Shown: piece by piece, positions 1 through 8,388 of the stretch | Layout: each line of letters opens with the position of its first letter | Numbering within the stretch: the stretch's first letter is position 1 | Source: Sipunculus nudus | Lineage: Eukaryota > Annelida > Sipuncula > Golfingiida > Sipunculidae | Assembly: GCA_026874595.1 (NCBI GenBank) | Contig: CM049315.1 | Location: 79,502,065 to 79,566,064, forward strand | Reading direction: 5' to 3' | DNA: 64,000 nt | Notes under the pieces: model-generated | Seen by the model: only the letters and a program-made list of their open reading frames with translations | What the model was told of the DNA's origin: nothing | Database searches by the model: none | Made by a program: the position numbers and the translations under genes

Positions 1-1885
1 AAAATAAGTTTAAAATTAGCAAAATTTGGTTTCAGAAATGGAAGGCCTAGATTTTGGGTCTAAAAATCACCCTTTTTAACAAATACCAGCTTGTGTGAAT
101 TAAGGATTGCAACTCATCCTTTCATGGAGGTCACGATAATGGAGCCCAGGTGTAGGTTGGCCAGATGTGTCATGGGTATGTATCTGCTGAACTCCCCCGG
201 TTTTTTACAACAGGCTGCAGTTGGCCTTGCTGGGCTGGGCTGGCAACCTGTGGAGGAATGTTGGAGGCCCTGCATCAGTCCTCACGCTGTGGTCAGTCGA
301 TCTCTATCTTCCTGTTGAATATAAAACAGTTTGAATTGATCAGATCAGTTAATTAATGGTCCATGAAAACACAAGATTCCCTCCAATTATGCATCAGCAA
401 AATTCCAATGAGAAAAGTTGTTCTAGAAAAAGTATAAAATTTGCTTTCAGAACTGGAAGGCCTGGAATTGGAGAGAGAATTGAAGGCTAATGGAGCCCAG
501 GTGTAGGTTGGCCAGATGTGTCAAGGGTAAGTACCTGCTGAACTCCCCTGCTTTTGTACAACAGGCTGCAGTTGGCCTTGCTGGGCTGGGCTGGCAACCT
601 GTGGAGGAATGTTGGAGGCCCTGCATCAGTCCTCATGCTGTGGTCAGTCGATCTCTATCTTCCTGTTGAATATAAAACAGTTTGAATTGATCAGATCAGT
701 TAATTAATGGTCCATGAAAACACAAGATTCCCTCCAATTATGCATCAGCAAAATTCCAATGAGAAAAGTTGTTCTAGAAAAAGTATAAAATTTGCTTTCA
801 GAACTGGAAGGCCTGGAATTGGAGAGAGAATTGAAGGCTAATGGAGCCCAGGTGTAGGTTGGCCAGATGTGTCAAGGGTAAGTACCTGCTGAACTCCCCT
901 GCTTTTGTACAACAGGCTGCAGTTGGCCTTGCTGGGCTGGGCTGGCAACCTGTGGAGGAATGTTTGAGGCCCTGCATCAGTCCTCACGCTGTGTTCAGTG
1001 GATCTCTATCTTCCTGCTGAATATAAAACAGTCTGAATTGATCAGATCAGTTAATTAATGGTCCATGAAAACACAGATTCACTCCAATTATGCATCAACA
1101 AAATTCCAATGAGAAAAGTTGCTTCCAAATTTAGTTTAAAATTAGCAAAATTTGGTTTCAGAAATGGAAGGCCTAGATGTTGGGTCTAAAATTCACCCTT
1201 TTTCACAAATACCAGCTTGTGTGGAATAAGGATTGCAACTCATCCTTTCATGGAGGTCACGATAATGGAGCCCAGGTGTAGGTTGGCCAGATGTGTCATG
1301 GGTATGTACCTGCTGAACTCCCCCGGTTTTTTACAACAGGCTGCAGTTGGCCTTGCTGGGCTGGGCTGGCAACCTGTGGAGGAATGTTTGAGGCCCTGCA
1401 TCAGTCTTCACGCTGTGTTCAGTGGATCTCTATCTTCCCGTTGAATATAAAACAGTTTGAATTGATCAGATCAGTTAATTAATGGTCCATGAAAACACAA
1501 GATTCCCTCCAATTATGCATCAGCAAAATTCCAATGAGAAAAGTTGTTCTAGAAAAAGTTTAAAATTTGCTTTCAGAACTGGAAGGCCTGGAATTGGAGA
1601 GAGAATTGAAGGCTAAACTGAATCAGAAGAACTTCCGTACAAATATGTATATGCCTGGCCCCATAGTCAGCTGTTACACCTGGCCTTGTTAGGCTGGGCT
1701 GGGCTGGCAACCTGTGGAGGAATGTTGAAGGCCCTGCATCAGTCCTCACGCTGTGGTCAGTGGAACACTATCTTCCTGTTGAAAATAAAAAACAGTTTGA
1801 ATTGATTAGATCAGTTGATTAATGGTAAATGAAAACACAGGTTCACTCCAATTATGCATTAACAAAATTCCAATCAGAAAAGTTG
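1..1885 (+). repeat. Block: partial L1, B, B, L2, C
   Basis: L1 1-420 (its first six bases lie outside the window), B 421-771, B 772-1121, L2 1122-1546, C 1547-1885. The B doublet gives a 1,126 bp long-to-long spacing. The L2 has an L2 head but an L1-like body (gcaactcatcctttcatgg), so it looks recombinant. The first B has a private variant, cctcatgctg near 633, shared only with the copy near 3281. Confidence 0.93.
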
Positions 1886-3769
1886 CTACAAGAAAATAAG
1901 TTTAAAATTAGCAAAATTTGGTTTCAGAAATGGAAGGCCTAGATTTTGGGTGTAAAAATCACCCTTTTTAACAAATACCAGCTTGTGTGAATTAAGGATT
2001 GCAACTCATCCTTTCATGGAGGTCACGATAATGGAGCCCAGGTGTAGGTTGGCCAGATGTGTCATGGGTATGTACCTGCTGAACTCCCCCGGTTTTTTAC
2101 AACAGGCTGCAGTTGGCCTTGCTGGGCTGGGCTGGCAACCTGTGGAGGAATGTTTGAGGCCCTCCATCAGTCCTCACGCTGTGGTCAGTGGATCTCTATC
2201 TTCCCGTTGAATATAAAACAGTTTGAATTGATCAGATCAGTTAATTAATGGTCCATGAAAACACAAGATTCCCTCCAATTATGCCTCAGCAAAATTCCAA
2301 TGAGAAAAGTTGTTCTAGAAAAAGTTTAAAATTTGCTTTCAGAAGTGGAAGGCCTGGAATTGGAGAGAGAATTGAAGGCTAAACTGAATCAGAAGAACTT
2401 CCTTACAAATATGTATATGCCTGGCCCCATAGTCAGCTGTTACACTTGGCCTTGTTAGGCTGGGCTGGGCTGGCAACCTGTGGAGGAATGTTGAAGGCCC
2501 TGCATCAGTCCTCACACTGTGGTCAGTGGAACACTATCTTCCTGTGGAAAATAAAAAACAGTTTGAATTGATTAGATCAGTTGATTAATGGTAAATGAAA
2601 ACACAGGTTCACTCCAATTATGCATTAACAAAATTCCAATCAGAAAAGTTGTTCTAGAAAAAGTATAAAATTTGCTTTCAGAACTGGAAGGCCTAGATTT
2701 TGGGTCTAAAAATCACCCTTTTTAACAAATACCAGCTTGTGTGAATTAAGGATTGCAACTCATCCTTTCATGGAGGTCACGATAATGGAGCCCAGGTATA
2801 GGTTGGCCAGATGTGTCATGGGTATGTATCTGCTGAACTCCCCCGGTTTTTTACAACAGGCTGCAGTTGGCCTTGCTGGGCTGGGCTGGCAACCTGTGGA
2901 GGAATGTTGAAGGCCCTGCATCAGTCCTCACGCTGTGGTCAGTGGAACACTATCTTCCTGTGGAAAATAAAAAACAGTTTGAATTGATTAGATCAGTTAA
3001 TTAATGGTCCATGAAAACACAAGATTCCCTCCAATTATGCATCAGCAAAATTCCAATGAGAAAAGTTGTTCTAGAAAAAGTATAAAATTTGCTTTCAGAA
3101 CTGGAAGGCCTGGAATTGGAGAGAGAATTGAAGGCTAATGGAGCCCAGGTGTAGGTTGGCCAGATGTGTCAAGGGTAAGTACCTGCTGAACTCCCCTGCT
3201 TTTGTACAACAGGCTGCAGTTGGCCTTGCTGGGCTGGGCTGGCAACCTGTGGAGGAATGTTGGAGGCCCTGCATCAGTCCTCATGCTGTGGTCAGTCGAT
3301 CTCTATCTTCCTGTTGAATATAAAACAGTTTGAATTGATCAGATCAGTTAATTAATGGTCCATGAAAACACAAGATTCCCTCCAATTATGCATCAGCAAA
3401 ATTCCAATGAGAAAAGTTGTTCTAGAAAAAGTATAAAATTTGCTTTCAGAACTGGAAGGCCTGGAATTGGAGAGAGAATTGAAGGCTAATGGAGCCCAGG
3501 TGTAGGTTGGCCAGATGTGTCAAGGGTAAGTACCTGCTGAACTCCCCTGCTTTTGTACAACAGGCTGCAGTTGGCCTTGCTGGGCTGGGCTGGCAACCTG
3601 TGGAGGAATGTTTGAGGCCCTGCATCAGTCCTCACGCTGTGTTCAGTGGATCTCTATCTTCCTGCTGAATATAAAACAGTCTGAATTGATCAGATCAGTT
3701 AATTAATGGTCCATGAAAACACAGATTCACTCCAATTATGCATCAACAAAATTCCAATGAGAAAAGTTG
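1886..3769 (+). repeat. Block: L1, C, chimeric L, B, B
   Basis: L1 1886-2312, C 2313-2651, chimeric L 2652-3068, B 3069-3419, B 3420-3769. From 3069 on, the block repeats positions 421 onward at an offset of 2,648 bp, including the private cctcatgctg variant. It is the second copy of a tandem duplication that starts in the first block. Confidence 0.9.
2652..3068 (+). repeat. Chimeric L monomer (B-L1-C-L mosaic, 417 bp)
   Basis: Begins with a B head (ttctagaaaaagtataaaa) directly after a C, switches to L1 near the StuI site (cctagattttggg, ~2690), then to C sequence by ~2908 (ggaatgttgaagg, gtggaacactatc, gaaaataaaaaac), and back to the L/B tail at about 2991-3000 (gatcagttaattaatgg). At least three switches fit repeated crossover or gene conversion. 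It carries the aggtataggttgg variant also seen in the L1 copies starting at 16851, 24547 and 27205. Confidence 0.88.
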
Positions 3770-4544
3770 CTTCCAAATTTAGTTTAAAATTAGCAAAATT
3801 TGGTTTCAGAAATGGAAGGCCTAGATGTTGGGTCTAAAATTCACCCTTTTTCACAAATACCAGCTTGTGTGGAATAAGGATTGCAACTCATCCTTTCATG
3901 GAGGTCACGATAATGGAGCCCAGGTGTAGGTTGGCCAGATGTGTCATGGGTATGTACCTGCTGAACTCCCCCGGTTTTTTACAACAGGCTGCAGTTGGCC
4001 TTGCTGGGCTGGGCTGGCAACCTGTGGAGGAATGTTTGAGGCCCTGCATCAGTCCTCACGCTGTGTTCATCGGATCTCTATCTTCCCGTTGAATATAAAA
4101 CAGTTTGAATTGATCAGATCAGTTAATTAATGGTCCATGAAAACACAAGATTCCCTCCAATTATGCATCAGCAAAATTCCAATGAGAAAAGTTGTTCTAG
4201 AAAAAGTATAAAATTTGCTTTCAGAACTGGAAGGCCTGGAATTGGAGAGAGAATTGAAGGCTAATGGAGCCCAGGTGTAGGTTGGCCAGATGTGTCAAGG
4301 GTAAGTACCTGCTGAACTCCCCTGCTTTTGTACAACAGGCTGCAGTTGGCCTTGCTGGGCTGGGCTGGCAACCTGCGGAGGAATGTTGGAGGCCCTGCAT
4401 CAGTCCTCACGCTGTGTTCAGTGGATCTCTATCTTCCTGCTGAATATAAAACAGTCTGAATTGATCAGATCAGTTAATTAATGGTCCATGAAAACACAGA
4501 TTCACTCCAATTATGCATCAACAAAATTCCAATGAGAAAAGTTG

Positions 4545-4968
4545 CTTCCAAATTTAGTTTAAAATTAGCAAAATTTGGTTTCAGAAATGGAAGGCCTAGA
4601 TGTTGGGTCTAAAATTCACCCTTTTTCACAAATACCAGCTTGTGTGGAATAAGGATTGCAATTCATCCTGTCATGGAGGTCACCATAATTGAGCCCAGGT
4701 GTAGGTTGGCCAGATGTGTCATGGGTATGTACCTGCTGAACTCGGCCGGTTTTGTACAACAGGCTGCAGTTTGCCTTGCTGGGCTGGGCTGGCAACCTGT
4801 GGAGGAATGTTTGAGGCCCTGCATCAGTCCTCACGCTGTGTTCAGTGGATCTCTATCTTCCTGCTGAATATAAAACAGTCTGAATTGATCAGATCAGTTA
4901 ATTAATGGTCCATGAAAACACAGATTCACTCCAATTATGCATCAACAAAATTCCAATGAGAAAAGTTG
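4545..4968 (+). repeat. L2' subfamily monomer (424 bp)
   Basis: L2-headed long monomer with aactcggccggttttgtac in place of aactcccccgg, gcagtttgccttg in place of gcagttggccttg, ataattgagcc, and a B2-type tail (acagattcactcc, catcaac) followed by a ttctag head. Sister copies start at 35599, 52304, 61794 and 63757 (cut by the window end). Those at 35599 and 52304 also share gggcagggccggc. Confidence 0.9.
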
Positions 4969-5306
4969 TTCTAGAAAAAGTTTAAAATTTGCTTTCAGAA
5001 CTGAAAGGCCTGGAATTGGAGAGAGAATTGAAGGCTAAACTGAATCAGAAGAACTTCCTTACAAATATGTATATGCCTGGCCCCATAGTCAGCTGTTACA
5101 CTTGGCCTTGTTTGGCTGGGATGGGCTGGCAACCTGTAGAGGAATGTTGAAGGCCCTGCATCAGTCCTCACGCTGTGGTCAGTGGAACACTATCTTCCTG
5201 GGAATATAAAAAACAGTTTGAATTGATTAGATCAGTTGATTAATGGTAAATGAAAACACAGGTTCACTCCAATTATGCATTAACAAAATTCCAATCAGAA
5301 AAGTTG
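4969..5306 (+). repeat. C' subfamily monomer (338 bp)
   Basis: C variant marked by gaactgaaaggcctgg, ttggctgggatgggctgg, aacctgtagagg and cttcctgggaatataaaa. The last change replaces the AATAAA of C by TATAAA. Sister copies start at 32181, 36023, 44751, 49650, 52728 and 62218. A related form with ctgtggaatataaaa and tatgcatggcccc starts at 37904 and 55384. C' can follow a B or an L2', which ordinary C rarely does. Confidence 0.9.
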
Positions 5307-5632
5307 CTACAAGAAAATAAGTTTAAAATTAGCAAAATTTGGTTTCAGAAATGGAAGGCCTAGATTTTGGGTCTAAAAATCACCCTTTTTAACAAATACC
5401 AGCTTGTGTGGAATAAGGATTGCAACTCATCCTTTCATGGAGGTCACCATAATGGAGCCCAGGTGTAGGTTGGCCAGATGTGTCATGGGTATGTACCTGC
5501 TGAACTCCCCCGGGTTTTTACAACAGGCTGCAGTTGGCCTTGCTGGGCTGGGCTGGCAACCTGTGGAGGAATGTTTGAGGCCCTCCATCAGTCCTCACGC
5601 TGTGGTCAGTCGATCTCTATCTTCCTGTTGAA

Positions 5633-5639
5633 TATAAAA
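5633..5639 (+). promoter_or_regulatory. TATA-like element in L and B tails
   Basis: TATAAAA follows cttcctgttgaa and recurs at the same place in almost all L and B monomers and in C'. It lies just before the palindromic TGATCAGATCA. It could be a TATA box for satellite transcripts, or simply AT-rich repeat sequence; nothing else marks a promoter. Confidence 0.2.
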
Positions 5640-5649
5640 CAGTTTGAAT

Positions 5650-5669
5650 TGATCAGATCAGTTAATTAA
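5650..5669 (+). repeat. Palindromic AT-rich motif (TGATCAGATCA ... TTAATTAA)
   Basis: TGATC-A-GATCA at 5650-5660 is a perfect inverted repeat with a one-base centre, and TTAATTAA at 5662-5669 is a perfect palindrome. Both are kept in nearly all L and B monomers, whereas C has gattagatcagttgattaatgg, which destroys both. It could bind a dimeric protein or just be a family marker. It also gives BclI and PacI sites specific to L and B. Confidence 0.5.
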
Positions 5670-5733
5670 TGGTCCATGAAAACACAAGATTCCCTCCAAT
5701 TATGCATCAGCAAAATTCCAATGAGAAAAGTTG

Positions 5734-6083
5734 TTCTAGAAAAAGTATAAAATTTGCTTTCAGAACTGGAAGGCCTGGAATTGGAGAGAGAATTGAAGGC
5801 TAATGGAGCCCAGGTGTAGGTTGGCCAGATGTGTCAAGGGTAAGTACCTGCTGAACTCCCCTGCTTTTGTACAACAGGCTGCAGTTGGCCTTGCTGGGCT
5901 GGGCTGGCAACCTGTGGAGGAATGTTGGAGGCCCTGCATCAGTCCTCACGCTGTGTTCAGTGGATCTCTATCTTCCTGCTGAATATAAAACAGTCTGAAT
6001 TGATCAGATCAGTTAATTAATGGTCCATGAAAACACAGATTCACTCCAATTATGCATCAACAAAATTCTAATGAGAAAAGTTG
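5734..6083 (+). repeat. B monomer (reference copy, 350 bp)
   Basis: Short monomer with XbaI head ttctagaaaaagtataaaa, the segment ggaattggagagagaattg shared with C, then from tggagcccagg onward the L-type sequence, so it lacks the ~75 bp L-only insert. Diagnostic is caagggtaagt at 5836-5845, where L has catgggtatgt. Two tails exist: acagattcactcc...catcaac before an L2, and acaagattccctcc...catcagc before another B. The first ~70 bp align with C and the remaining ~281 bp with L, so B reads as a C/L recombinant. Confidence 0.95.
5840..5877 (+). other. Intron-like motif pair in B (38 nt)
   Basis: B and L2s monomers carry AGG-GTAAGTA, very close to the consensus 5' splice site, and 38 nt later a pyrimidine-containing tract ending acaacag-g, resembling a 3' splice site. 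L monomers have the weaker tgg-gtatgta at the same place and C lacks it. 38 nt is short for an animal intron, but a 3' site in a later monomer could be used. Transcription is not shown by the sequence. Confidence 0.3.
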
Positions 6084-6508
6084 CTTCAAAATGTAGTTTA
6101 AAATTAGCAAAATTTGGTTTCAGAAATGGAAGGCCTAGATGTTGGGTCTAAAATTCACCCTTTTTCACAAATACCAGCTTGTGTGGAATAAGGATTGCAA
6201 TTCATCCTGTCATGGAGGTCACCATAATGGAGCCCAGGTGTAGGTTGGCCAGATGTGTCAAGGGTAAGTACCTGCTGAACTCCCCTGCTTTTGTACAACA
6301 GGCTGCAGTTGGCCTTGCTGGGCTGGGCTGGCAACCTGTGGAGGAATGTTTGAGGCCCTGCATCAGTCCTCACGCTGTGGTCAGTGGATCTCTATCTTCC
6401 CGTTGAATATAAAACAGTTTGAATTGATCAGATCAGTTAATTAATGGTCCATGAAAACACAAGATTCCCTCCAATTATGCATCAGCAAAATTCCAATGAG
6501 AAAAGTTG
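6084..6508 (+). repeat. L2 monomer (425 bp), here the L2s form
   Basis: Long monomer that follows B. Head is cttcaaaatgtag (usual L2 head: cttccaaatttag); other L2 markers are tagatgttggg, taaaattcaccctttttcac and gcaattcatcctgtcatgg. This copy is the L2s form: at 6258-6268 it has the B-type caagggtaagt and cccctgcttttgtac instead of catgggtatgt and cccccggttttttac. Other L2s copies start at 7625, 13014, 20710, 33296, 50765 and 63333. Plain L2 copies have the catgggtatgt form, often with ataattgagcc. Confidence 0.93.
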
Positions 6509-6847
6509 TTCTAGAAAAAGTTTAAAATTTGCTTTCAGAACTGGAAGGCCTGGAATTGGAGAGAGAATTGAAGGCTAAACTGAATCAGAAGAACTTCCGT
6601 ACAAATATGTATATGCCTGGCCCCATAGTCAGCTGTTACACCTGGCCTTGTTAGGCTGGGCTGGGCTGGCAACCTGTGGAGGAATGTTGAAGGCCCTGCA
6701 TCAGTCCTCACGCTGTGGTCAGTGGAACACTATCTTCCTGTTGAAAATAAAAAACAGTTTGAATTGATTAGATCAGTTGATTAATGGTAAATGAAAACAC
6801 AGGTTCACTCCAATTATGCATTAACAAAATTCCAATCAGAAAAGTTG
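6509..6847 (+). repeat. C monomer (reference copy, 339 bp)
   Basis: Short monomer with XbaI head ttctagaaaaagtttaaaa and the same ggaattggagagagaattg as B. It then diverges: gctaaactgaatcagaagaac, tatgtatatgcctggcccc and catagtcagctgttacac replace the L/B middle, so it lacks the PstI site. It rejoins the shared core at ggctgggctgggctgg. Its tail differs by point changes: gtggaacactatc, gaaaataaaaaac (AATAAA at 6746-6751), gattagatcagttgattaatgg (neither BclI nor PacI) and caatcagaaaagttg. C is almost always followed by L1. Confidence 0.95.
6746..6751 (+). promoter_or_regulatory. AATAAA hexamer in C tail
   Basis: C monomers have gaaaataaaaaac where L and B have gaatataaaac. The change creates the canonical polyadenylation hexamer AATAAA at the position homologous to the TATA-like element. 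A use as a poly(A) signal is inference; no clear downstream GU-rich element was identified. Confidence 0.2.
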
Positions 6848-8388
6848 CTACAAGAAAATAAGTTTAAAATTAGCAAAATTTGGTTTCAGAAATGGAAGGC
6901 CTAGATTTTGGGTCTAAAAATCACCCTTTTTAACAAATACCAGCTTGTGTGAATTAAGGATTGCAACTCATCCTTTCATGGAGGTCACCATAATGGAGCC
7001 CAGGTGTAGGTTGGCCAGATGTGTCATGGGTATGTACCTGCTGAACTCCCCCGGGTTTTTACAACAGGCTGCAGTTGGCCTTGCTGGGCTGGGCTGGCAA
7101 CCTGTGGAGGAATGTTTGAGGCCCTCCATCAGTCCTCACGCTGTGGTCAGTCGATCTCTATCTTCCTGTTGAATATAAAACAGTTTGAATTGATCAGATC
7201 AGTTAATTAATGGTCCATGAAAACACAAGATTCCCTCCAATTATGCATCAGCAAAATTCCAATGAGAAAAGTTGTTCTAGAAAAAGTATAAAATTTGCTT
7301 TCAGAACTGGAAGGCCTGGAATTGGAGAGAGAATTGAAGGCTAATGGAGCCCAGGTGTAGGTTGGCCAGATGTGTCAAGGGTAAGTACCTGCTGAACTCC
7401 CCTGCTTTTGTACAACAGGCTGCAGTTGGCCTTGCTGGGCTGGGCTGGCAACCTGTGGAGGAATGTTGGAGGCCCTGCATCAGTCCTCACGCTGTGTTCA
7501 GTGGATCTCTATCTTCCTGCTGAATATAAAACAGTCTGAATTGATCAGATCAGTTAATTAATGGTACATGAAAACACAGATTCACTCCAATTATGCATCA
7601 ACAAAATTCTAATGAGAAAAGTTGCTTCAAAATGTAGTTTAAAATTAGCAAAATTTGGTTTCAGAAATGGAAGGCCTAGATGTTGGGTCTAAAATTCACC
7701 CTTTTTCACAAATACCAGCTTGTGTGGAATAAGGATTGCAATTCATCCTGTCATGGAGGTCACCATAATGGAGCCCAGGTGTAGGTTGGCCAGATGTGTC
7801 AAGGGTAAGTACCTGCTGAACTCCCCTGCTTTTGTACAACAGGCTGCAGTTGGCCTTGCTGGGCTGGGCTGGCAACCTGTGGAGGAATGTTTGAGGCCCT
7901 GCATCAGTCCTCACGCTGTGGTCAGTGGATCTCTATCTTCCCGTTGAATATAAAACAGTTTGAATTGATCAGATCAGTTAATTAATGGTCCATGAAAACA
8001 CAAGATTCCCTCCAATTATGCATCAGCAAAATTCCAATGAGAAAAGTTGTTCTAGAAAAAGTTTAAAATTTGCTTTCAGAACTGGAAGGCCTGGAATTGG
8101 AGAGAGAATTGAAGGCTAAACTGAATCAGAAGAACTTCCGTACAAATATGTATATGCCTGGCCCCATAGTCAGCTGTTACACCTGGCCTTGTTAGGCTGG
8201 GCTGGGCTGGCAACCTGTGGAGGAATGTTGAAGGCCCTGCATCAGTCCTCACGCTGTGGTCAGTGGAACACTATCTTCCTGTTGAAAATAAAAAACAGTT
8301 TGAATTGATTAGATCAGTTGATTAATGGTAAATGAAAACACAGGTTCACTCCAATTATGCATTAACAAAATTCCAATCAGAAAAGTTG
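6848..8388 (+). repeat. Y unit 2 (L1-B-L2s-C, 1,541 bp)
   Basis: L1 6848-7274, B 7275-7624, L2s 7625-8049, C 8050-8388. Differs from the preceding unit by a few bases that I can see, such as gtgtgaattaagg for gtgtggaataagg and ggtacatg for ggtccatg near 7564. Confidence 0.95.

Larger units (their letters stand above)
3770..5306 (+). repeat. Block: L2, B, L2', C'
   Basis: L2 3770-4194 (L1-like body, private gttcatcgg near 4066), B 4195-4544, L2' 4545-4968, C' 4969-5306. This is the first occurrence of the L2'-C' pair, which recurs at 35599, 52304 and 61794. Here the preceding long monomer is an L2, not the L3 form found with the later copies. Confidence 0.9.
5307..5733 (+). repeat. L1 monomer (reference copy, 427 bp)
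   Basis: Long monomer that normally follows C. Head is ctacaagaaaataag; then StuI AGGCCT, tagattttggg, a ~75 bp L-only segment (taacaaataccagcttgtg to ggtcaccat), the L/B-shared part from tggagcccagg, a PstI site (CTGCAG), the G-rich core at 5545-5556, a TATAAAA at 5633-5639, TGATCAGATCA at 5650-5660 and a PacI site (TTAATTAA) at 5662-5669. It ends ...gagaaaagttg. L1 copies vary between gtgtgaattaagg and gtgtggaataagg, and between cacgataatgg and caccataatgg. The chosen phase (break after aaaagttg) is a convention. Confidence 0.95.
5307..6847 (+). repeat. Y unit 1 (L1-B-L2s-C, 1,541 bp)
   Basis: First clean copy of the 1,541 bp tetramer: 427 + 350 + 425 + 339 bp. The L1 has the gtgtggaataagg form and cccccgggttttt. 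It is followed directly by a second copy of equal length, so 1,541 bp is a true local period. Confidence 0.95.

Noticed and set aside
91-318. 75-codon frame repeated in almost every L monomer
   Set aside because: It begins at TTG, not ATG, has no upstream ATG before an in-frame stop, and exists only because each L copy repeats the same sequence. No domain is recognisable.
165-356. 63-codon ATG frame (MCHGYV...) repeated in most L monomers
   Set aside because: Overlaps the 75-codon frame in another phase; both stay open through the same stop-poor G-rich core, which is expected by chance. No coding signature is visible by eye.
4616-4834. 72-codon minus-strand frame seen in some L2, L2' and L3 copies
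   Set aside because: Starts at GTG, lies antisense to the other frames and appears only where variants remove stops. Treated as a shadow of the repeat.
5545-5556. G-quadruplex in the gggctgggctgg core
   Set aside because: Only two GGG runs occur close together; at most a weak two-tetrad structure could form.
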